This document shows positions 58,091 to 64,000 of a stretch of 64,000 bases of DNA, in pieces (position 1 is the first letter of the stretch; every line of letters starts with the position of its first letter). Made by a program: the position numbers and the translations under genes. The notes under the pieces were generated by a model, which was not told the origin of the DNA, made no database searches, and saw only the letters and a list, made by a program, of their open reading frames with translations. The DNA is taken from contig NZ_JNZS01000004.1 in NCBI RefSeq assembly GCF_000718515.1, forward strand, positions 62,001 through 126,000, written 5' to 3'. Source of the stretch: Micromonospora parva (GTDB lineage: Bacteria; Actinomycetota; Actinomycetes; Mycobacteriales; Micromonosporaceae).

Positions 58091-58996
58091 ATGGCGTACG
58101 CCGTGCACTTCGCCGCCACGATGCTGGCCTGCTATCTGACCGCCCAGGTGCTGTCCCGTTCGACCTGGACGTGGCGCAGCCCTCGGGTGGCGATCGTCTG
58201 CTGGCAGGCCGTCGGGCTGGCGCTGGGCCTCTCGGCGATGGGCCTGCCGATGGCGCTCGGGTTGAGCGCGTACGACCGACCGACCGGTTCCGCACTGCTC
58301 GCCCTGGCCGACGACCTCGCCCATGGCGCCCTACCGATCGGGATGGGCACCTTCGAGCTGGCCGGCGTCGGGGTGGGCTTCGGCATCGGGGCGGTGCTGG
58401 TCACGACGACGGTGCGCAGCATCCACGGCACCGTACGCGCCCAGCGCCGCCACCGGGACCTGCTCTCCCTTGTCGCCCGCAACGACCCGGCCGCGCCGGG
58501 CGCACTGGTGTTGGATCATCCGAGCGCTGCCGCGTACTGCCTGCCGGGGGTGAAGCCGCAGGTGGTGGTCAGCGCCGGCACGCTGAGCCTGTTGGACCGG
58601 GCCGAGTTGGCCGCGGTGCTCAGCCACGAGCGGGCGCACGCCAACGAGCGGCACGACCTGGTGCTGCTGCCGTTCACCGCGCTGTGCCGGGCGCTGCCGT
58701 GGTTCGGCTGGGTGCGCGACGCGCACGAGCGGGTCGCCCTGCTGGTCGAGATGCGCGCCGACGACAAGGCCCGCGAGCTGCACGCCGAGGCCCCGCTGGC
58801 GGGGGCGCTGCGCCAGTTCGCCGCCGCCGGGCACCGGATCACCCCGGCCGGCGCGCTGGGCGTCGGCGACCGGGATCTCGACGTACGGATGCAGCGTCTG
58901 CTGGTCAGTGACCGGCCGCCCCGGGTGCTCGGTGCCACCGCCCTCGCGGTCGCCACCATGCTGGTCGCCCTCCCGGTAACCCTCTTCCTGTCCTGA
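58091..58996 (+). CDS. M56 family metallopeptidase (BlaR1-like, no sensor domain)
   Basis: This is a 301-residue membrane protease with four hydrophobic helices (about 5-25, 33-55, 82-108 and the C-terminal VLGATALAVATMLVALPVTLF). The zinc motif SHERAHANERHDL (about 178-190) and a downstream EMRADDKA supply the HExxH plus Glu ligands of M56. Unlike BlaR1 there is no C-terminal penicillin-binding sensor. Adjacent blaI-type repressor and downstream cyd operon suggest a signal linked to respiration or envelope state. Confidence 0.9.
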   Translation: MAYAVHFAATMLACYLTAQVLSRSTWTWRSPRVAIVCWQAVGLALGLSAMGLPMALGLSAYDRPTGSALLALADDLAHGALPIGMGTFELAGVGVGFGIGAVLVTTTVRSIHGTVRAQRRHRDLLSLVARNDPAAPGALVLDHPSAAAYCLPGVKPQVVVSAGTLSLLDRAELAAVLSHERAHANERHDLVLLPFTALCRALPWFGWVRDAHERVALLVEMRADDKARELHAEAPLAGALRQFAAAGHRITPAGALGVGDRDLDVRMQRLLVSDRPPRVLGATALAVATMLVALPVTLFLS

Positions 58997-59122
58997 GCTG
59001 ACCCCGGCGCCCTTCACCCGCCGTGCCCTCAGGCCCCCGCGCGCCGCGTCGGGCCCCCGCGCACCACGCACCGGAGCCGCCCGCGCCGCGCCCGTAGGCC
59101 CGCAGCCGCGCGCTGTCCGGTC

Positions 59123-59198
59123 AAGGTCGCGCTCGATCCAGGATCTGGTGGCATCCCACGGCTACGAGGCCACTACATCCAGGATCGAGCGCGACCTT
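59123..59198. repeat. Long-arm inverted repeat F
   Basis: Perfect 17-bp arms 59123-59139 (AAGGTCGCGCTCGATCC) and 59182-59198 enclose a 42-base spacer with further complementarity (GATCTGGTGGC against GCCACTACATC). It lies between the M56 gene and the cyd promoter and may insulate them. Confidence 0.82.
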
Positions 59199-59210
59199 CG
59201 CACCCCATCA

Positions 59211-59254
59211 CTACTACGCCCTGTCGTAGACTTCTCTACGACAAGGCGTAGTAG
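59211..59254. promoter_or_regulatory. Double CTAC-N8-GTAG operator upstream of cydABDC
   Basis: CTACGCCCTGTCGTAG (59214-59229) and CTACGACAAGGCGTAG (59236-59251) are two CTAC-N8-GTAG sites which together form one large inverted repeat (59211-59229 against 59236-59254, 18 of 19 matches). The site type is the same as at the blaI-like gene's own promoter, so BlaI-type control of cyd is likely. Confidence 0.7.
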
Positions 59255-59258
59255 GGCT

Positions 59259-59281
59259 TACATGTAGGCAGGCTACGTGTA
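59259..59281. promoter_or_regulatory. Second dyad in the cyd promoter
   Basis: TACATGTAG (59259-59267) and CTACGTGTA (59273-59281) pair at 8 of 9 positions around GCAGG. It abuts the presumed -10 TAGGGT (59280-59285). It may be a further repressor site or a site for another regulator. Confidence 0.5.
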
Positions 59282-59324
59282 GGGTGGCTATGACAAGGGA
59301 GCCAACAGCTATGGAGGGCTGGTC

Positions 59325-60578
59325 ATGGACACCCTGCTCCTCGCCCGCCTGCAGTTCGCCACCACCACCTCGATCCACTTCCTGTTCGTCGTCGTCACGC
59401 TCGGGCTGGTCACCCTGCTGGTCGGCATGCAGACCGCCTGGGTGCTCACCGGCAACCCGAAGTGGGAGCGGCTGACGCGTTACTGGGGCCAGCTCTACGT
59501 GATCAACTACGTGCTCGGCATCGCCACCGGCCTCGTGATGGAGTTCCAGTTCGGGCTGAACTGGAGCGGTCTGTCGCGCTACGTCGGCAACGTCTTCGGC
59601 GCGCCCCTGGCCATCGAGACGCTGGTGGCGTTCTTCCTGGAGTCCACGTTCCTCGGGATGTGGATCTTCGGCTGGCACCGACTCGGCAAGGGCGTGCACC
59701 TCGCGTTGCTCTGGGGCGTGGCGATCACCGCGTACGCGTCCGCGTTTTGGATCATGGTGGCCAACTCCTGGCTGCAGAACCCGGTCGGGTACGAGGTCCG
59801 CGACGGGATCGCCCACCTCACCGACTTCGGTGCGCTGCTGACCAACCCCAGCCTCGGCATGGCCCTCGGGCACGTGGTCTCGGCGGCACTGCTGGTCGGC
59901 GGGATGCTGATGGCGGCGGTCAGCGCCGGGCACCTGATCCGGCGTACCCCCGACTTCGCGCTCTTCCGCACCTCGCTGCGGATCGGCCTGATCACCGCGG
60001 CGCTGGCCATCACGATGGTGCAGGGCTTCGGCTTCGCCCAGTTCGGCCCGGTCGGCTCGGTACAGCCGACCAAGTTCGGCGGCGACAACCCCGAGAGCCG
60101 GGCGCTGATCGCCGAGTGGACCACGCGGTTCGGCCCCGGTGACTACACGCCGCCCGCGCTCGCCAGCGTCGGGCTGGGCTTCATGATCTTGATCGGCTTC
60201 ACACTGGGGTGCGTCTGGCTCCTGCTGCCCCTGCTCTACCGGGACTGGATCATCCGACTGCGCTTTCCGCTCTGGCTGATCCTGCTCGGCCTGCCACTGC
60301 CGTTCGTCGCGGTGATCCTCGGCTGGATCTCCCGCGAGGTCGGCCGGCAACCCTGGGTGGCGTACGGGCTGCTCCGAACCGAGCAGGCCGTCTCGCCGGT
60401 CAGCGCACCGCTGATGCTCACCTCGCTGATCGGGTTCAGCCTGCTGCTGGGCACTCTCGCCGTCACCAACTGGGTGCTGCTCGCCCGACACGCCAGACGC
60501 GGCGCGGCCGACCCGGCGCTCGGACGCCCACCGGCACCGCCCAGCGAGCCCGCCCACCCCGAACCCGCCCTCATCTGA
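59325..60578 (+). CDS. cydA: Cytochrome bd ubiquinol/menaquinol oxidase subunit I
   Basis: This is a 417-residue CydA: nine membrane helices, haem ligand His in TTTSIHFLFV (near residue 17) and in GMALGHVVSAALL (about 185), Glu residues in ETLVAFFLESTFLGMW (about 100), and the quinol-site signature GWISREVGRQPWVAYG. It is shorter than the E. coli protein because the Q-loop lacks the C-terminal insertion (short-Q-loop type, usual in Gram-positives). It oxidises menaquinol and reduces oxygen without pumping protons. GGAGGG lies six bases before the ATG. Confidence 0.97.
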   Translation: MDTLLLARLQFATTTSIHFLFVVVTLGLVTLLVGMQTAWVLTGNPKWERLTRYWGQLYVINYVLGIATGLVMEFQFGLNWSGLSRYVGNVFGAPLAIETLVAFFLESTFLGMWIFGWHRLGKGVHLALLWGVAITAYASAFWIMVANSWLQNPVGYEVRDGIAHLTDFGALLTNPSLGMALGHVVSAALLVGGMLMAAVSAGHLIRRTPDFALFRTSLRIGLITAALAITMVQGFGFAQFGPVGSVQPTKFGGDNPESRALIAEWTTRFGPGDYTPPALASVGLGFMILIGFTLGCVWLLLPLLYRDWIIRLRFPLWLILLGLPLPFVAVILGWISREVGRQPWVAYGLLRTEQAVSPVSAPLMLTSLIGFSLLLGTLAVTNWVLLARHARRGAADPALGRPPAPPSEPAHPEPALI

Positions 60579-60595
60579 GCACCGAGGAGTAGATC

Positions 60596-61603
60596 GTGGA
60601 CCTCGCCTGGTACGCAGTGCTCGGCCTCTTTTTCGCCAGCTACCTGGTGCTCGCCGGCTACGACTACGGCGTCGGGCTGCTGCTCTCCCGCGGCGTCGGC
60701 CCGGCCGGGCGGCGCGAGACGCTCACCGCCCTCGGGCCGTTCTTCCTCGGCAACGAGGTCTGGCTGGTGGCCACCGCGGGCATCCTCTTCGGCGCGTTCC
60801 CCCTGCTGGAGGGCGAGTTGCTCGCCGGCTGCTATCCGGTCGTCGTCGGCGCCCTGGTCGGCGTCATCCTGGTCACCGTCGGGGTGCAGTTGCGCAGTCG
60901 GCCCAGCAGCGAGCGCAGTCGCGCCCGCTGGGACCGCGTCGTGATGATCGGCAGCGCCCTCGCCGCGCTGGGCTGGGGCGCGCTGCTCGCCGCGCTGTTG
61001 CAGGGCGTGCCACTGCGGACCGACGGGCACGTCGCCGGGGTGACCCACCTGGCCACCCCGTTCGCGGCCGCCGCCGGGATCGCCATGGTCACGGTGATCG
61101 CGGTGCACGGCGCGACCTTCCTCACACTGCGCCTGTCCGCCGGGGCCGCCGCCGAGGCCGGCCGCACGGCCCGCCGGCTGGTGCCGGTGGCGCTCACCGC
61201 GGTCGCCGTGGCCACCGTCGTGGGCCTGCTCTCCGCCCGGGTACGCGACGCCGTGCAGCGACCGGCGGTGGCCGTACTCCTGCCGGTGTTGCTCGTGGCG
61301 GCGCTGCTGGCGGCCCGCGCGGCGCTGGCCCGGCAGCGGCCCGGGTGGGCGGTGGTCGCCACCGGCGCGGCCCTGGCGCTGCCGGTGGTGCTGGTCGGAG
61401 CCGCTCTCTGGCCCTACGTGCTGGTCTCCACGACCGACCCGGACGCCTCGCTGCGGGTCGCCGACGCCGCCGCCAGCGCGCCGACCCTGCGGCTGCTGGG
61501 CTGGGTGGCGCTGCCGCTACTTCCGGCCCTACTAGGCTTCCAGGCGATGTGCTGGTGGGTTTTCCGAGGAAGAACCGACGGCAGGGCTCCGGTGTACTGG
61601 TGA
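60596..61603 (+). CDS. cydB: Cytochrome bd oxidase subunit II
   Basis: This is a 335-residue CydB with eight membrane helices. LAWYAVLGLFFASYLVLAGYDYGVGLL at the N-terminus and FLGNEVWLVATAGILFGAFPLLE (about 50-72) are the family signatures. It starts with GTG 17 bases after cydA, behind GAGGAG, and its stop overlaps cydD by GTGA. It forms the CydAB heterodimer in the cytoplasmic membrane. Confidence 0.96.
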   Translation: MDLAWYAVLGLFFASYLVLAGYDYGVGLLLSRGVGPAGRRETLTALGPFFLGNEVWLVATAGILFGAFPLLEGELLAGCYPVVVGALVGVILVTVGVQLRSRPSSERSRARWDRVVMIGSALAALGWGALLAALLQGVPLRTDGHVAGVTHLATPFAAAAGIAMVTVIAVHGATFLTLRLSAGAAAEAGRTARRLVPVALTAVAVATVVGLLSARVRDAVQRPAVAVLLPVLLVAALLAARAALARQRPGWAVVATGAALALPVVLVGAALWPYVLVSTTDPDASLRVADAAASAPTLRLLGWVALPLLPALLGFQAMCWWVFRGRTDGRAPVYW

Positions 61604-63276
61604 GCCGCCGTCCGTTCGACCCGCGTCTGCTGCGCCGGGTCCCCGCGGCCCGGGGCGATCTCGCCGTGCTCGCGCTCCTGGGCGTGCTGGCCGCCGGGTT
61701 GATCGTGGCGCAGGCCACCGCGCTCGCGTCGGTGCTGGCCACCGCGATCGACGGCCGGCTGGATCGGCCGGCGCTGGCCGGCTTCGTGGTCACGGTCGCC
61801 GCCCGTTCCGCGCTGGTCTGGGCGCAGGGCACGATCTCCGCGCGGGTCGCCGCCACGGTCAAGGCCACGCTGCGGGCCGACCTGCTCGGCGCGGTGGGTC
61901 GGCACGGTCCCGGCTGGGTGGCCGGGCAGCGGGCCGGTGAGATCGCCACGCTGGCCGGGCGCGGGTTGGACGCCCTGGACGCGTACTTCACCGGCTACCT
62001 GCCGCAACTGGTGCTCAGCGTGACGGTGCCGCTGGCGGTGCTGGCCCGGGTCGTCTTCGCCGACTGGAGCTCGGCGGTGATCATCGCGCTGACGCTGCCG
62101 CTGATCCCGGTCTTCGGAGCGCTGCTCGGCTGGCAGGCGCAGGCCGCCACCGAACGGCAGTGGCGGCGGCTCGCGCTGCTCGGCGGGCACTTCCTGGACA
62201 TGGTGGCCGGGCTGCCCACGCTGCGGGCGTTCGGACGGGCCAGGGCACAGACCGATGTGGTACGCCGGATGGCCGACGGTCACCGCGTCGCCACCATGAA
62301 GACGCTGCGGATCGCCTTCCTCTCCGCGCTGGTGCTGGAACTGGTCGCCACCCTCTCGGTGGCGCTGGTGGCGGTGCCGGTCGGCATCCGCCTGCTCGGC
62401 GGTGGGCTGGCCCTGCAGACCGCGCTGCTGGTGCTGCTGCTGACCCCGGAGGCGTACCTGCCGCTGCGGGCCGCCGGTAGCCGCTTCCACGCCAGCATGG
62501 AGGGGCTGACCGCGCTGGACGAGGCGTTGACGCTCTCCGCCGCACCCGCCACGCCTCGGGCCGCCGAAGGCGCCGCCACCCCGGACGCGCGGGCCGAGAT
62601 CCGGTTCGAGGCGGTGACAGTGGCGTACGAGCGGACCACCGCGCTGCGCGACGTGACACTGACCATCCGGCCCGGCGAGCGGATCGCCATCATCGGGCCC
62701 AGCGGCGCCGGCAAGAGCACACTGCTCGGCCTGCTGCTCGGCTTCGTGGCACCGACCAGCGGCCGGATCACCGTGGACGGGGTCGATTTCGCCACCGTCG
62801 ACACCGACGCCTGGCGCCGGCAACTCGCCTGGGTGCCGCAGCGGGCGCACCTCTTCGCCGCCTCGCTGGCCGACAACATCCGCCTCGGCGCGGCGGACAC
62901 CCCGGCCGACGTACTCGCCGCCGCGGTGCACGACGCCGCCCTGGACGACGTGGTGGCCGGCCTGCCCGACGGCCTGGACACCGTGCTCGGTGAGCGCGGT
63001 CATGGGTTGTCCAGCGGGCAGCGGCAGCGGGTGGCACTGGCCCGGGCGTTCCTCCGGGCCGCCCCGGTGGTGCTGCTCGACGAACCCACCGCCCGGCTCG
63101 ACACCGCGGCCGAGGCGGTGGTGCTCGACGCCACCCGTCGCCTGGTCGCCGGGCGGACCGCAGTGCTGGTCGCGCACCGACCGGCGTTGCTGGCCGACGC
63201 CGACCGGATCCTGCGCGTCGAGGACGGTCGGGTCACCGAGTTGACGCCCGAGCCGACCGGGAAGGTCACCCGATGA
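61600..63276 (+). CDS. cydD: Thiol reductant ABC exporter subunit CydD
   Basis: This is a 558-residue ABC exporter half with six helices (about 15-315) and an ATPase domain (about 335-550): Walker A GPSGAGKSTL, signature LSSGQRQRVALARAF, Walker B VVLLDEPTARLD. CydDC exports Cys/glutathione-like thiols or affects haem assembly for cytochrome bd; in actinobacteria mycothiol or cysteine is the more likely reductant. GTG at 61600 overlaps the cydB stop by four bases; the ATPase end overlaps cydC (ATGA). Confidence 0.95.
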   Translation: MSRRPFDPRLLRRVPAARGDLAVLALLGVLAAGLIVAQATALASVLATAIDGRLDRPALAGFVVTVAARSALVWAQGTISARVAATVKATLRADLLGAVGRHGPGWVAGQRAGEIATLAGRGLDALDAYFTGYLPQLVLSVTVPLAVLARVVFADWSSAVIIALTLPLIPVFGALLGWQAQAATERQWRRLALLGGHFLDMVAGLPTLRAFGRARAQTDVVRRMADGHRVATMKTLRIAFLSALVLELVATLSVALVAVPVGIRLLGGGLALQTALLVLLLTPEAYLPLRAAGSRFHASMEGLTALDEALTLSAAPATPRAAEGAATPDARAEIRFEAVTVAYERTTALRDVTLTIRPGERIAIIGPSGAGKSTLLGLLLGFVAPTSGRITVDGVDFATVDTDAWRRQLAWVPQRAHLFAASLADNIRLGAADTPADVLAAAVHDAALDDVVAGLPDGLDTVLGERGHGLSSGQRQRVALARAFLRAAPVVLLDEPTARLDTAAEAVVLDATRRLVAGRTAVLVAHRPALLADADRILRVEDGRVTELTPEPTGKVTR

Positions 63277-64000
63277 GCGGGCAACGCGAGCCGGCGGCAA
63301 CAACCGGGCCGGCCTCGACCGGCCGGGTCGCCGCCGAGCGGGCCGTGCTGCGACTGGCCCGACCGTACTTGGGTCGGCTCGTCGGGGCCGGGCTGCTGGC
63401 AGCCGCCACCGAGTTCGTCGGGCTCGCCCTGATGGCCACCGCCACCTGGCTGCTGATGAGTGCCGCCGGTCAACCTCCGCTGGACCGGCTCACCGTGGCG
63501 ATCGTCGCGGTCCGGGCGCTGGCCATCAGCCGGGGGGTGTTCCGCTACACCGAACGGCTCGCCGGCCACGACGCGGTGCTCCGCATGATCACCGACGTCC
63601 GGGCCCGGGTCTTCGCCACCCTGGCGGCCCGCCGAGGTGCCACGCATCGCTCGGGGGACGTGCTGAGCCGCCTGGTCTCCGACGTGGAGGCCGTCCAGGA
63701 CCTGTTGCTGCGGGTGCTGGTCCCCGCCTCGGCGGCGGCGGTGGTCGGTGTGCTGGCGGTCGCCGTGGCGGCGCTGATCTCCGTACCGGCCGCCGGCGCG
63801 CTCACCGTCGGGCTGCTGGTCGCCGGGGTGGCGCTGCCCGCGCTGGCCACCGCTGTCACCCGCCGCAGCGCGGCCGAGGTGGCCCCGCTGCGGGGCGCAC
63901 TGGCCACGGATGCGATCGACCTCACCCACGGTGCCGCCGACCTGGCCGCGTTCGGGGCGACCGAGGGCGCGCTGCGCGCGGCCGAACAACGCGCCCACCG
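63273..64000 (+). CDS. cydC: Thiol reductant ABC exporter subunit CydC (partial)
   Basis: Only the N-terminal 242 residues are in the window. The membrane domain is recognisable: FVGLALMATATWLLMSAAGQPPL, IVAVRALAISRGVFRYTERLAGHDAVLRMI and the intracellular loop GDVLSRLVSDVEAVQDLLLR. These are CydC features (RYxERLxxHDA). It overlaps cydD by four bases (ATGA) and completes the cydABDC operon. The ATPase domain lies beyond the right edge. Confidence 0.93.
   Translation, partial: MSGQREPAATTGPASTGRVAAERAVLRLARPYLGRLVGAGLLAAATEFVGLALMATATWLLMSAAGQPPLDRLTVAIVAVRALAISRGVFRYTERLAGHDAVLRMITDVRARVFATLAARRGATHRSGDVLSRLVSDVEAVQDLLLRVLVPASAAAVVGVLAVAVAALISVPAAGALTVGLLVAGVALPALATAVTRRSAAEVAPLRGALATDAIDLTHGAADLAAFGATEGALRAAEQRAH

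Larger units (their letters stand above)
58997..59324. other. Intergenic region holding the cyd promoter
   Basis: No gene is evident. It contains a long inverted repeat at 59123-59198 and then a dense operator region (59211-59281). TAGGGT (59280-59285) could be the -10 of cydA, and GGAGGG (59313-59318) is its ribosome binding site. The first 120 bases are very GC rich and featureless. Confidence 0.6.

Overview
The window is a high-GC (roughly 70-73%) actinobacterial chromosome segment, most likely from Micromonosporaceae (Micromonospora/Salinispora-like). The reasons are the gene content (acyl-CoA carboxylase with an epsilon subunit, GTP-dependent PEPCK, GuaB1, LpdA, GPP34, Pkn kinases, SigE-family sigma factor), abundant GTG starts, frequent ATGA/GTGA start-stop overlaps and many leaderless promoters. 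No rRNA, tRNA, CRISPR array, insertion sequence or prophage was seen. It is mostly ordinary core chromosome with one compositionally odd locus (about 18.5-20.2 kb). The lpdA / gamma-glutamylcyclotransferase / amidohydrolase / phosphosugar mutase / upp order at 38.5-54 kb recalls the corresponding mycobacterial neighbourhood.

Layout. 1-7.4 kb: geranylgeranyl-reductase-like flavoprotein (cut by the window edge), a membrane protein whose 3' end is overrun by a 17-bp tandem repeat, PEPCK, two GtrA-like proteins, a MaoC-like hot-dog protein and a PH-domain membrane protein. 7.6-17.4 kb: birA divergent from accB, a sigma factor with a membrane partner, ketopantoate reductase, an M50-like membrane protein, a wrecked Uma2 gene, a secreted GH25 lysozyme, a Ser/Thr kinase and accE. 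17.4-20.5 kb: a three-gene mini type-VII-secretion-like operon (helical WXG-like protein, PPE/Esp-like protein, mycosin protease) with lower GC and two TTA codons. 20.7-24.7 kb: maf, an O-methyltransferase, and a DrrAB-type ABC exporter with a PadR regulator. 24.8-30 kb: accA (biotin carboxylase/BCCP), lysG-lysE, guaB1. 30-36.7 kb: TetR/DoxX, MarR with a heterodimeric ABC exporter, and a short threonyl-tRNA synthetase preceded by a Thr-rich leader peptide. 37-46.5 kb: DedA, DUF998-like, LpdA, GGCT, GNAT, several conserved hypotheticals, a metallo-beta-lactamase-fold protein, a DUF4349 lipoprotein and an M20 amidohydrolase. 46.8-57.2 kb: acyl-CoA mutase, a second Ser/Thr kinase, phosphosugar mutase, GPP34, upp, deoC and two ALDH-family genes. 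57.6-64 kb: BlaI/M56 regulator pair followed by cydABDC (cydC cut by the right edge).

How the genes work together. BirA, AccB, AccE and AccA make up a biotin-dependent acyl-CoA carboxylase spread over 18 kb. PEPCK, the mutase and the carboxylase bear on the propionyl/methylmalonyl-CoA and C4/C3 nodes. upp, deoC, the phosphosugar mutase and guaB1 point to nucleoside salvage. The BlaI/M56 pair probably controls cydABDC, because the same CTAC-N8-GTAG dyad occurs at both promoters.

The most unusual features are: (i) at least ten long-armed inverted repeats placed between genes, in recurring sequence families; (ii) operator-like dyads that link TetR, MarR, PadR and BlaI to their probable targets; (iii) a Thr-codon leader peptide before the truncated ThrRS; (iv) a hairpin that occludes the ribosome binding site of the lysozyme gene; and (v) the TTA-containing, low-GC mini-T7SS operon.
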